From Bacillota bacterium (GTDB taxonomy: Bacteria > Bacillota > Sulfobacillia > JACIYH01): a stretch of 64,000 nucleotides of DNA. The stretch lies in contig JBFLXJ010000023.1 of NCBI GenBank assembly GCA_040757085.1, positions 190,457 to 254,456 on the forward strand. The letters are read 5' to 3'. Each line of letters starts with the position of its first letter. Positions within the stretch are counted from its first letter, which is position 1. The translations under genes and the position numbers were made by a program. The notes beneath the pieces are model-generated. The model ran no database searches. It was given only the letters and a program-made list of their open reading frames with translations, and was not told where the DNA came from. Positions 51,953 to 60,507 of the stretch are shown piece by piece.

Positions 51953-53794
51953 ATGCTCGGTCTGGAGGAGTTTTCCCGGCGGCGGCAGCAGCTCATGGCA
52001 GAGAGGACGCGTTCCCCCGGGCTCGAGATATACGTGGGAATGGGGACGTGCGGTCTGGCGGCGGGGGCTCAGGCTGTTTGGGACAGGGTGGAGGAAGAGC
52101 TGGGCCGGCGTGGTATCCCGGCCAGGATGGTGCGGACGGGATGCATCGGCATGTGCGAGTCCGAGCCCCTGCTCGATGTGATCCGCCCGGGTGAGCCCCG
52201 CATCACCTACGGACACGTGTCACCCGAGGTGGTGCCCGATATCGTGGAGAAGCACGTGCTCGAGGGGCACCCGGTGGAGGAACACCTGGTGGGGCGAATT
52301 ACCGACCCCGCTCAACCCTACCGCGAGCTTCCCTTCTATGCCAAGCAGCGCCGGCTGGTGCTGGCCCGCTGCGGCTTCATCGATCCCCGCAGCATCGAGG
52401 ACTACCTGGCCTGGGGCGGATACGGGGCCCTGCTAAAGGTCCTGACCGGGATGACACCAGAGCAGGTGATCGACGAGGTGCTGCGCTCGGGACTGCGTGG
52501 GCGGGGGGGTGCCGGTTTCCCCACCGGGCGCAAGTGGGAGGCCACCCGCCGGGCCAACGGCAGGAAGAAGTACGTGGTGTGCAACGGTGACGAGGGCGAC
52601 CCGGGTGCCTTCATGGACCGCAGTGTGCTGGAGGGCGATCCCCACTCGGTCCTGGAGGGCATGATGATCGCCGCCTATGCCATCGGGGCCGACGAAGGCT
52701 ACCTGTACGTGCGGGCCGAGTACCCCCTGGCGGTGAAGCACCTCAAGCTGGCCATCGAGCAGGCCCGTGCGTGGGGGCTGCTGGGTGACCACGTGCTCGG
52801 CACCGATTTTTCCTTCGATCTGCATATCAAGGAGGGCGCCGGCGCCTTCGTCTGCGGTGAGGAGACGGCGCTTTTGGCTTCCATCCAGGGGGAACGGGGG
52901 ATGCCCCGTCCCCGGCCTCCCTTTCCCGCCCAGTCGGGTCTGTGGGGCCAGCCCACCAACATCAACAACGTGGAGACTTACGCCAACGTCCCCGCCATCA
53001 TCACCCACGGGGCGGACTGGTTCGCCTCCGTGGGCACCGAGCGCAGCAAGGGGTCCAAGGTGTTCTCCCTGGCCGGCAAGGTGGCCCGCACCGGGCTGGT
53101 GGAGGTCCCCATGGGCCTCACGCTGCGGGAACTCATATTCGATGTGGGCGGGGGCATCAAAGAAGGCAAGCGCTTCAAGGCGGTGCAGATCGGGGGGCCA
53201 TCCGGGGGCTGTCTGCCCGAAGCCCTGCTGGACACCCCCATCGACTACGACTCCCTGACGGCCACGGGCGCCATCATGGGTTCCGGTGGCGTGGTGGTCC
53301 TGGACGAAGACAGTTGCATGGTGGACATCGCCCGCTTCTTCCTCAACTTCACCCAGAGCGAGTCCTGCGGTAAGTGCACGCCCTGCCGGGAGGGCACCAG
53401 GCGCATGCTGGAGATCCTGACCCGGATCTCCGAGGGCAAGGGAGACCCCGAAGATCTCGATCGGCTGGAGCAGCTGGCCCGGGTGGTCAAGGACACTTCC
53501 CTGTGCGGGCTGGGCCAGACCGCTCCCAATCCGGTGCTCACCACGCTCCGCTATTTCCGGGACGAGTACCGCGCCCACGTCGTGGACAAGCGCTGCCCCG
53601 CCCGGGTGTGCGCGGGATTGCGCGACTACCGCATCGATCCCCAGCTTTGTCGGGGATGCTTGCTCTGCAAGCGCTCCTGCCCGTCGGGTGCCATCTCGGG
53701 AGAGAGGCGGCAGCCCCACGTCATCGATCCGTCCCTGTGCATCCGTTGTGGTGCCTGCGAGGCCACCTGCCCCTTCGGCGCCATCAGCCACTGA
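51953..53794 (+). CDS. NuoF/HydB-like NADH-oxidising subunit
   Basis: A 613-residue fused flavoprotein of an NAD(P)H-linked formate dehydrogenase or hydrogenase. An N-terminal thioredoxin-like [2Fe-2S] domain (GMGTCGLAAGAQAVW near residue 31; TGCIGMCESEPLLDV near 63) precedes the NuoF core: GLRGRGGAGFPTGRKWE near 181, the NADH/FMN-binding CNGDEGDPGAFMD near 209, GAGAFVCGEETALLASI near 297 and the [4Fe-4S] motif SESCGKCTPCREG near 470. Two C-terminal ferredoxin clusters follow (CRGCLLCKRSCPSG near 564, CIRCGACEATCPFG near 594). ATG 51953 follows CGGAGGAG. Confidence 0.93.
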   Translation: MLGLEEFSRRRQQLMAERTRSPGLEIYVGMGTCGLAAGAQAVWDRVEEELGRRGIPARMVRTGCIGMCESEPLLDVIRPGEPRITYGHVSPEVVPDIVEKHVLEGHPVEEHLVGRITDPAQPYRELPFYAKQRRLVLARCGFIDPRSIEDYLAWGGYGALLKVLTGMTPEQVIDEVLRSGLRGRGGAGFPTGRKWEATRRANGRKKYVVCNGDEGDPGAFMDRSVLEGDPHSVLEGMMIAAYAIGADEGYLYVRAEYPLAVKHLKLAIEQARAWGLLGDHVLGTDFSFDLHIKEGAGAFVCGEETALLASIQGERGMPRPRPPFPAQSGLWGQPTNINNVETYANVPAIITHGADWFASVGTERSKGSKVFSLAGKVARTGLVEVPMGLTLRELIFDVGGGIKEGKRFKAVQIGGPSGGCLPEALLDTPIDYDSLTATGAIMGSGGVVVLDEDSCMVDIARFFLNFTQSESCGKCTPCREGTRRMLEILTRISEGKGDPEDLDRLEQLARVVKDTSLCGLGQTAPNPVLTTLRYFRDEYRAHVVDKRCPARVCAGLRDYRIDPQLCRGCLLCKRSCPSGAISGERRQPHVIDPSLCIRCGACEATCPFGAISH

Positions 53795-53812
53795 GAGGAT
53801 GGTGAGCACCCG

Positions 53813-56521
53813 GTGAATGCCACGCAAATCGTCACTTTGACCATAGACGGGCGGCAGGTGAACGTTCCCGCCGGTACCACGGTGTTCGAGGCCGCCCGGG
53901 CGGCTGGGGTCGAGATCCCGCATCTGTGCCACCATCCCTGGTTGAAACCCAGCGGGGCGTGCCGGCTGTGCGTGGTCGAGATCGAGGGCGCCCGCGGGCT
54001 CCCCACCTCGTGCACCACTCCGGTGGCGCCCGGCATGGTGGTGCACAGCGAGTCCGAACGGGTGGTGGAGGCGCGTCGGGTGATCCTGGATCTCATCCTG
54101 GCCAACCACTCCGCCGAGTGCCTCACGTGCGAGAAATGCGGCGACTGCACCCTGCAGGAGTACGCTTACCGGTACGGGGTGGCGCGCACCAGTTACGATG
54201 GTGAGCGGCGGGACTACCCGCCCGACGAGTCCAACCCCTTTTTTTACCGGTTCCACGACAAGTGCATCATGTGCGGGCGTTGCATCCGGGTGTGCGACGA
54301 GGTGATGGCGGTTAACGCCATCGACTACGCTTACCGGGGGTTCCGCACCAAGGTGGCCACCGCCTACGAGGTGGGCCTGGAGGACAGCCCCTGCGTGTTC
54401 TGCGGTAACTGCGTGGCCGCGTGCCCTACCGGGGCCCTGCAGCCCAAGCTATCGGTGGGACAGGGCCGGCGCTGGGAGATCCGCAAGGTGCGCACGGTAT
54501 GCCCGTACTGCGGTGTGGGTTGCTCCCTCGACCTGGAAGTCCGCGATGGCCGCAACGGCCGCGGGGGGCGCGTGGTGGGGGCCAGCGGCGGGGATGGCCC
54601 CACCAACGAAGGGCTGCTGTGCGTCAAGGGCCGCTTCGGCTGGGACTTCCTCCACAGCCCCGACCGGCTCACCCGGCCCCTTATCCGGGAAGGCGACACC
54701 TTCCGGGAGGCCACCTGGGACGAGGCCCTGGACCTGGTGGCGCGTCGGCTGGGCGAGATCAAGGAAAAGTACGGGTCCGACAGCCTGGCGGGCCTGTGTT
54801 CGGCCAAGTGCACCAACGAGGAAAACTACCTGTTCCAGAAACTGGTGCGGGCGGTGTGGGGCACCAACAACGTGGACCACTGCGCCCGCCTGTGTCACGC
54901 CTCCTCCGTGGTGGGACTGGGGATGGCGTACGGCAGCGGGGCCATGACCAACTCCCTGGCCGACCTGGAGCAGGCCAGCCTGTACTTTGTCATCGGCTCC
55001 AACACCACCGAGGGCCACCCCGTGCTGTCCCTGCGGGTGAAGCGGGGGCTGCGGGCGGGGGCAAGGCTCATCGTCGCCGATCCCCGCCGCACGGAGCTGG
55101 CGGAGCGGGCTGACATTTTCCTGCAGCACCTGCCCGGCACTGATGTAGCCCTCCTGGGGGCCATGATCCACGTCATCCTTGAGGAGGGGTTGGAAAACAG
55201 GGATTTCGTGGCCGAGCGCACCGAGGGGATCGAGGATCTGCGTGCCTCGGTAGCGGGGCTCACGCCCGAGTACGCCCAGGAGGTCACCGGAGTCCCCGCC
55301 GGCCTCATCCGCCAGGCGGCACGTGAGTACGCGCGGGCGGAACGGGCCGCCATCCTGTACGCCATGGGGATCACCCAGCACACCACCGGCACCGATAATG
55401 TGCTGGCCATCGCCGCCCTGGCGGCCATCTGCGGTCAGGTGGGCCGGGAGGGCACGGGGGTCAATCCCCTGCGTGGCCAGAACAACGTGCAGGGCGCCTG
55501 CGACATGGGCGGCCTGCCCAACGTCCTGCCCGGATACCAGTCCTACCGGGACGAAGGGTTGCGCCAGAAGTTCGAGGCCGCCTGGGGACGGTCCCTCCCC
55601 ACCGGGGACGGCCTCACCGTGGTGGAGATGATGGAGGCGGCTTCCCGGGGCCGCATCCGGGGCATGTACATCATGGGGGAGAACCCCATGCTGTCCGACC
55701 CCGACCTGGGCCACGTGGAAGAAGCCCTCCGGTCTCTCGAGTTCCTGGTGGTGCAGGACATCTTCCTCACCGAGACCGCCCGGTTGGCCCACGTTGTGCT
55801 GCCCGCCGCTGCCTTCGCCGAGAAGGAAGGCACCTTCACCAACACCGAGCGGCGGGTGCAAAGGTTGCGCCGGGCCATCCTGCCGCCCGGGGAGGCGCTG
55901 CCCGACTGGGAGATCATCTGCCGCATTTCCACCCGGATGGGATATCCCATGCATTACGGGTCCCCGGCCGAGATCATGGACGAGATCGCCCGCCTGGTGC
56001 CCAGCTACGGCGGCATGGGGTACCCGTACCTGGGGGAGGACGGCAAGCAGTGGCCGTGCCCGCACCCCGGCCATCCGGGGACGCCCATCCTGCACCGGGA
56101 GAAGTTCGCGCGCGGCAGGGCCCGGCTGTTCCCCCTGGAGTTCCGTCCTCCCGCCGAGGTCCCCGATTCCGAATATCCGCTCTACCTGACCACGGGCCGC
56201 ATCCTGTTCCACTACCACACCGGTTCCATGACCCGGCGGTCCCGGGGCCTGCAGGCCATCCGGCCCCACCCCTACGTGGAGGTGCACCCGGAGACGGCTG
56301 CCCGCCTGGGCGTCCGGGACGGGGATATGGTCGAGGTCACCTCTCGCCGGGGCTCCATCTGCCTGCGGGCGCTGGTGACGGATCGCACCGCCCCCGGGGT
56401 GGTGTTCATCCCCTTCCACTACGCCGAGGCGGCGGCGAACGTGCTCACCAACCCGGCCCTCGACCCCCGGGCCCGCATCCCCGAACTCAAGGTGTGTGCC
56501 GTGCGCATCCGCCCCGCCTGA
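53813..56521 (+). CDS. fdhA: NAD-linked formate dehydrogenase catalytic subunit (Cys form)
   Basis: A 902-residue Mo/W-bis-MGD enzyme that interconverts formate and CO2. The N-terminus is NuoG-like: [2Fe-2S] CHHPWLKPSGACRLC near residue 39, His/Cys cluster CEKCGDC near 104, ferredoxin clusters CIMCGRCIRVC near 150 and CVFCGNCVAACPTG near 194. CPYCGVGCSLDLEV near 231 marks the catalytic domain. The active-site segment reads CARLCHASSVVGLG near 360, with Cys (codon TGT) where many homologues have selenocysteine, then the catalytic His. GSGAMTNS follows. It stands between NuoF-like and NuoE-like genes. Confidence 0.93.
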   Translation: MNATQIVTLTIDGRQVNVPAGTTVFEAARAAGVEIPHLCHHPWLKPSGACRLCVVEIEGARGLPTSCTTPVAPGMVVHSESERVVEARRVILDLILANHSAECLTCEKCGDCTLQEYAYRYGVARTSYDGERRDYPPDESNPFFYRFHDKCIMCGRCIRVCDEVMAVNAIDYAYRGFRTKVATAYEVGLEDSPCVFCGNCVAACPTGALQPKLSVGQGRRWEIRKVRTVCPYCGVGCSLDLEVRDGRNGRGGRVVGASGGDGPTNEGLLCVKGRFGWDFLHSPDRLTRPLIREGDTFREATWDEALDLVARRLGEIKEKYGSDSLAGLCSAKCTNEENYLFQKLVRAVWGTNNVDHCARLCHASSVVGLGMAYGSGAMTNSLADLEQASLYFVIGSNTTEGHPVLSLRVKRGLRAGARLIVADPRRTELAERADIFLQHLPGTDVALLGAMIHVILEEGLENRDFVAERTEGIEDLRASVAGLTPEYAQEVTGVPAGLIRQAAREYARAERAAILYAMGITQHTTGTDNVLAIAALAAICGQVGREGTGVNPLRGQNNVQGACDMGGLPNVLPGYQSYRDEGLRQKFEAAWGRSLPTGDGLTVVEMMEAASRGRIRGMYIMGENPMLSDPDLGHVEEALRSLEFLVVQDIFLTETARLAHVVLPAAAFAEKEGTFTNTERRVQRLRRAILPPGEALPDWEIICRISTRMGYPMHYGSPAEIMDEIARLVPSYGGMGYPYLGEDGKQWPCPHPGHPGTPILHREKFARGRARLFPLEFRPPAEVPDSEYPLYLTTGRILFHYHTGSMTRRSRGLQAIRPHPYVEVHPETAARLGVRDGDMVEVTSRRGSICLRALVTDRTAPGVVFIPFHYAEAAANVLTNPALDPRARIPELKVCAVRIRPA

Positions 56522-56585
56522 ACCCGCCCCGGTCGGCCGGTGCCCGACGAGACCTGCGCCCCAGGCATGAGGAGGTGTTCCCGCT

Positions 56586-57065
56586 GTGGCTGCCGTTGCC
56601 CCCAGGCCCCAGGAACTGAAGCAAAGGCTGGAGCCCATCCTGCGTCGTCACGGGACGGCCCCTTCCAGACTCATTCCCATCATGCAGGACATCCAGGCCG
56701 AGTTCGGCTACCTCCCCCGGGAGGCGGTGGAGGAAGCCGCCCGCTGGCTGAAGATTCCCCTCAGCAAGGCGTACGGGGTTATCACCTTTTACGCCCAGTT
56801 CCACCTCAAGCCGCGGGGCAAGTATGTCCTCCGGGTCTGCCTGGGGACGGCCTGTCACGTGCGGGGCGGAGAAAAGGTGCTGGAGGCCGTGAGCAAGGAA
56901 CTGGGGATTGCCCCCGGGGAGACCACGCCCGACCTGAAGTTCACCCTGGAGCGGGTAGCCTGCCTTGGTTGCTGTGGCCTTGCCCCCACCATGATGGTGA
57001 ACGACCAGACATTCGCCCGCCTCAACCCCCAGAGGGTCAAGGAGGTGCTGGCCCAGTTTGCCTGA
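56586..57065 (+). CDS. NuoE-like [2Fe-2S] subunit
   Basis: A 159-residue thioredoxin-like ferredoxin subunit that pairs with NuoF to oxidise or reduce NAD(P)H. The four cluster ligands are in CLGTACHVRGG near residue 86 and ACLGCCGLAPTMMVND near 126. The N-terminal helix bundle (LIPIMQDIQAEFGYLPREAV, ITFYAQF) is standard. GTG 56586 follows GAGGAGGTG by about 10 bases. Together with the two previous genes it forms a trimeric NADH-dependent formate dehydrogenase. Confidence 0.94.
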   Translation: MAAVAPRPQELKQRLEPILRRHGTAPSRLIPIMQDIQAEFGYLPREAVEEAARWLKIPLSKAYGVITFYAQFHLKPRGKYVLRVCLGTACHVRGGEKVLEAVSKELGIAPGETTPDLKFTLERVACLGCCGLAPTMMVNDQTFARLNPQRVKEVLAQFA

Positions 57066-57102
57066 TGACCCTACCGCCGAGGACGGGGGGTGGGGATTGG
57101 CT

Positions 57103-57891
57103 GTGGAACCAGTAATGGCGGTGGTAGTCCGCCGCATACGAGGCGGGTCGGAGGAGGAAGTGGGTGACCGGGTGGCCCAGGAGTACCCTGTCACCCTGGT
57201 GTGCCAGGGCCGGGAACTGGCCACCCTCATGTGTACACCGGAGCACCTGGACGAACTGGCCCTCGGATTCCTTTACACCGGGGGCCTCATTTTGTCGCCG
57301 GACGAAGTACGGGACCTGAAGGTGGAAGCGGAACCGGGTGCCGGGCGGGTGGAGGTTACCCTGGCCGCGGGGGCAGAGGCTCGCCTGACTGGCTGGCAGG
57401 CGGCGCGCCTCGTCCCCACCGGTTGCGGCCAGGCTTTCCCAGAACGCCAATCGGAGCTCCCCACAATTTCCGGTAACCTGTGCGTAACCGTGGCGGAGAT
57501 AATGGACTTGCTGGCCGGCCTCACCCGGGCCCCGGTGCACCGGGTGACGGGCGCGACGCACGCGGCCGCTCTGGCACAGCGAGGGGGGATCCTCTGCCTG
57601 AGGGAAGACGTAGGCAGGCACAACGCCATCGACAAGATCGCCGGATGGTGGCTCACTCGCCGCGCAGCCGGGCCGCAGAGTGCGCAGGGCCTGGTGGTGC
57701 TCACCACGGGGCGCCTGTCGTCGGACATCGTCCTCAAGGTGAGTCGCCTGGGGGCTCCCGTCCTGGTATCGCGGGCGGCGCCCACCTCCCTGGGTATCCG
57801 GCTGGCTTACCTGACCGGCCTCACCCTGGTGGGGTTCGCCCGGGCGGGTCACCTCAACGTGTACACGTTTCCCGAGAGAGTGATGGCTTGA
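57103..57891 (+). CDS. fdhD: Formate dehydrogenase accessory sulfurtransferase FdhD
   Basis: Delivers sulfur to the Mo/W-bis-MGD cofactor of formate dehydrogenase. The catalytic Cys is in VPTGCGQAF near residue 107, of the single-Cys type seen in Gram-positive FdhD; the cofactor-binding segment LREDVGRHNAIDKIAGWWL is near 166, and SRLGAPVLVSRAAPTSLG near 210. GTG 57103 is preferred because GGGGTGGGGA lies 6 bases upstream; ATG 57115 and TTG 57058 are alternatives. Its position after the FDH genes supports the role. Confidence 0.92.
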   Translation: MEPVMAVVVRRIRGGSEEEVGDRVAQEYPVTLVCQGRELATLMCTPEHLDELALGFLYTGGLILSPDEVRDLKVEAEPGAGRVEVTLAAGAEARLTGWQAARLVPTGCGQAFPERQSELPTISGNLCVTVAEIMDLLAGLTRAPVHRVTGATHAAALAQRGGILCLREDVGRHNAIDKIAGWWLTRRAAGPQSAQGLVVLTTGRLSSDIVLKVSRLGAPVLVSRAAPTSLGIRLAYLTGLTLVGFARAGHLNVYTFPERVMA

Positions 57892-57917
57892 ACCCAAACA
57901 TGCGGGGGGGAGAGCAG

Positions 57918-59102
57918 ATGCAGGAAACGGTAATAGTGAGCGGATGCCGGACCCCATTCGGTAGCTTCGGAGGCAGCCTGAGAGATATTGCCGCGGCCGA
58001 ACTGGGGGCACTCGCCATCCGCGGGGCGCTGGGCAGGGCGGGGATATCCGCCGAGCAGGTGCAGTACGTGCTGATGGGGATGGTGGTGCAGGCGGGGGCG
58101 GGACAGAGTCCGGCCCGGCAGGCTGCCATCAAGGCGGGGATACCGCATCACGTCCCCAGCGATACCATCAACAAGGTCTGTGCGTCGTCACTGCGCTGTG
58201 TGAACATAGCCGATGCCCTCATCCGGGCCGGCGACCTGGAGATCGCGGTGGCCGGCGGGATGGAGAACATGAGCCGCAGCCCCTACCTGGTTCCCGGCGC
58301 CCGCTGGGGTTACCGGCTTTGGAACCAGACCCTGGTGGACGCCACGGTGAACGACGGGCTGTGGTGCGCTTTCCACGACGTCCACATGGGGGTCCATGCC
58401 GACCGGGTGTCGCGCCAGTACGGGATCGGCCGCGAAGAGCAGGACGCTTGGTCGTACCGCAGCCACGTGCGGGCGCTGGACGCCATCCGGGCGGGGCGCC
58501 TGAAGGAGGAGATCGTGCCGGTGGAGGTTCCCCAGCGCAAGGGGCCGCCGGTGGTATTCGATACCGATGAATCCCCCCGGCCGGACACCTCCCCCGAGAA
58601 GCTGGCTTCCCTCAAGCCGGTGTTCTTGCCCGACGGCACCATCACCGCCGGCAACGCACCCGGGATCAACGACGGCGCCGCTGCCCTGGTGCTCATGTCC
58701 GGGCGCAGGGCGAAGGAATTGGGGTTGAAGCCCCTGGCCACCATCGTGTCCCAGGGCTGGGTGTCGCGGCCACCGGAGGAGTTTCCCCTCACCCCCTATC
58801 CGGCCGCGCAGGCTGCCCTGCAAAAGGCGGGACTTACCTTCGCCGACGTGGACCTGATCGAGGTGAACGAGGCGTTTGCTGCGGTAGCACTGGTGAACAT
58901 GAAGCTGGGCGACTGGCCCGAGGAGAAGGTGAACGTCAACGGTGGGGCGGTGGCGCTCGGGCATCCCATCGGGGCGTCGGGGGCGCGTATCCTGCTCACT
59001 CTGGCCTTCGAACTGCGCCGGCGGGGAGGCGGCCTGGGGGTGGCCTGCCTGTGCGCGGGCGGGGGCCAGGGCGAGGCCACCGTCATCCGCGTCGAGCCCT
59101 GA
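57918..59102 (+). CDS. Acetyl-CoA acetyltransferase (thiolase)
   Basis: A 394-residue thiolase that condenses two acetyl-CoA to acetoacetyl-CoA or the reverse. The acylated Cys lies in TINKVCASSLRCVNIA near residue 89, with IEVNEAFAAVALVN near 314, GGAVALGHPIGASGAR near 342 and CLCAGGGQGEATVI near the C-terminus, which holds the second catalytic Cys. ATG follows GGGGGGGAG with 5-base spacing. The hbd gene downstream suggests a four-carbon acyl-CoA pathway. Confidence 0.93.
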   Translation: MQETVIVSGCRTPFGSFGGSLRDIAAAELGALAIRGALGRAGISAEQVQYVLMGMVVQAGAGQSPARQAAIKAGIPHHVPSDTINKVCASSLRCVNIADALIRAGDLEIAVAGGMENMSRSPYLVPGARWGYRLWNQTLVDATVNDGLWCAFHDVHMGVHADRVSRQYGIGREEQDAWSYRSHVRALDAIRAGRLKEEIVPVEVPQRKGPPVVFDTDESPRPDTSPEKLASLKPVFLPDGTITAGNAPGINDGAAALVLMSGRRAKELGLKPLATIVSQGWVSRPPEEFPLTPYPAAQAALQKAGLTFADVDLIEVNEAFAAVALVNMKLGDWPEEKVNVNGGAVALGHPIGASGARILLTLAFELRRRGGGLGVACLCAGGGQGEATVIRVEP

Positions 59103-59206
59103 GGCGCCGGGGTGGCGCTGGCGGATCAATCCTGGGTGTATGATGTCGCCCGGCAGGGTGGAAGCGCAGGCGGGCACGGTACCCGTGCAGAAGGGAGGGG
59201 ACTGGT

Positions 59207-60055
59207 ATGGAAGTACGGAGGGTTTTCGTGGTGGGAGCAGGCCAGATGGGCTCCGGCATAGCGCAGGTGGCAGCCCAGGCCGGTCTGCAGGTAACCATGC
59301 GGGATATCGCCCCGGAATTCACCGAGAAAGGAATGGCCACCATCCGCCGCAACCTGCAACGCAGCGTGGAGAAGGGCCGCATCACGCCCGAGGAGCAACA
59401 GGCTATCCTGGACCGGCTCCAGACCACGCTGGACCTGGACGGGGCCGCGGATGCCGACGTGGTCATAGAGGCGATAGTCGAGAATCTACAGGCCAAGAAG
59501 GACCTGTTCGCCGAACTGGACCGCATCTGCCCGGCGGCCACCATCCTGGCATCGAACACCTCGTCGCTGCCCATCACGGAACTGGCGTCGAGTACCCGGC
59601 GTCCGGACCGGTTTATAGGCATGCATTTTATGAACCCGGTCCCGGTTATGCAACTGGTGGAGATCGTGCGCGGCCACCTGACTTCCGACGAGACCCACCG
59701 GGTGATCCGCGACCTGGCCGTGCGTATGGGGAAGACCCCGGTGACAGTGCAGGACTATCCGGGATTCGTGGCCAACCGGGTTCTGTTCCCCATGATCAAC
59801 GAAGCCATCTACTGCCTGATGGAAGGTGTGGCTTCGGCCGAAGACATAGACACAGTGATGAAGCTGGGCATGAACCATCCCATGGGGCCCCTGGCCCTGG
59901 CTGATCTGATCGGCCTCGATACCTGCCTGGCCATCCTGGAGACGCTGCACCGTGGCCTGGGTGACCCCAGGTACCGGCCCTGTCCCCTGCTGCGGCGCAT
60001 GGTAAGTGCGGGTCTGCTGGGGCGCAAGACGGGCCGCGGCTTTTACACCTACTGA
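59207..60055 (+). CDS. hbd: 3-Hydroxybutyryl-CoA dehydrogenase
   Basis: NAD(P)-dependent reduction of acetoacetyl-CoA to 3-hydroxybutyryl-CoA. The N-terminal Rossmann motif is [19 protein letters not shown], followed by [14 protein letters not shown] near residue 119, the catalytic His in [19 protein letters not shown] near 140, and the C-terminal helical domain with [19 protein letters not shown] near 220. Length of 282 is typical. ATG follows AGGGAGGGGA. Together with the thiolase it would make 3-hydroxybutyryl-CoA. Confidence 0.95.
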   Translation: MEVRRVFVVGAGQMGSGIAQVAAQAGLQVTMRDIAPEFTEKGMATIRRNLQRSVEKGRITPEEQQAILDRLQTTLDLDGAADADVVIEAIVENLQAKKDLFAELDRICPAATILASNTSSLPITELASSTRRPDRFIGMHFMNPVPVMQLVEIVRGHLTSDETHRVIRDLAVRMGKTPVTVQDYPGFVANRVLFPMINEAIYCLMEGVASAEDIDTVMKLGMNHPMGPLALADLIGLDTCLAILETLHRGLGDPRYRPCPLLRRMVSAGLLGRKTGRGFYTY

Positions 60056-60226
60056 AGTGGTGGCCAGGCAGGCGATCCTGGAGGTATAGTGCTCCGTGGG
60101 GTCGAAATACCTGCCTGAGCATAACGGTGGCGTTCCAGAGAGAGCGCGAACGCTTGCTGCGGCAGTCAGGCATAAGACTTGCTTGCCGGGGCAGGCGATG
60201 CTGGCAGAGGGCGGAGGCTGAACTGC
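60056..60226 (+). other. Structured intergenic region before the Mo-cofactor genes
   Basis: This 171-base gap has several pairing segments: CAGGCAGG (60065-60072) with CCTGCCTG (60110-60117), an inner GGAG/CTCC pair, and GCGTTC with GAACGC around 60133-60156. A near-repeat of GGCAGGCGAT(C/G)CTGG occurs near 60067 and again near 60190. The layout suggests a leader RNA, but it does not match a riboswitch consensus I can recall with confidence, including the Moco motif. Confidence 0.4.
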
Positions 60227-60421
60227 ATGACGGAACGCGAGCATGGTGAACTGGATCAGGCGGCACGGTCGGTGCGGGAGGCAGCCCGGGACGGACGGCT
60301 CCCCTGTGCCCGGGCCCTGGAGTTGGCCCGGGAACTGAAGATTCCGCCGGCCCGCGTGGGCGAACTGGCCGATCGCCTGGGTATCAAGATAGTTGCCTGT
60401 CAACTGGGATGCTTTAAGTGA
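60227..60421 (+). CDS. Small helical protein ending in a CxxxC motif
   Basis: A 64-residue protein with a short acidic start (TEREHGELDQAARSVRE), a helix-turn-helix-like middle (CARALELARELKIPPARVG, then ELADRLGIKIV) and the C-terminal ACQLGCFK. ATG 60227 has GGAGG 9 bases upstream. Its place just ahead of two moeA genes suggests a regulatory or metal-binding role in molybdenum or tungsten cofactor metabolism, but no family is assigned. Confidence 0.65.
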   Translation: MTEREHGELDQAARSVREAARDGRLPCARALELARELKIPPARVGELADRLGIKIVACQLGCFK

Positions 60422-60507
60422 GGGGACGGTCATACTGTTCGGGGCAGTAGGATGGTCGCTGGCGTGGGGCAGCAGGTGCCGTTGGCAGTCAGGGCGGTGA
60501 GGCGGTT

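Noticed and set aside
53813-56521. Selenocysteine formate dehydrogenase
   Set aside because: The active-site codon is TGT (Cys), not in-frame TGA, and the frame is uninterrupted.
60056-60226. Moco riboswitch
   Set aside because: The position is right but I could not match the conserved Moco core from memory; listed only as an unassigned structured region.
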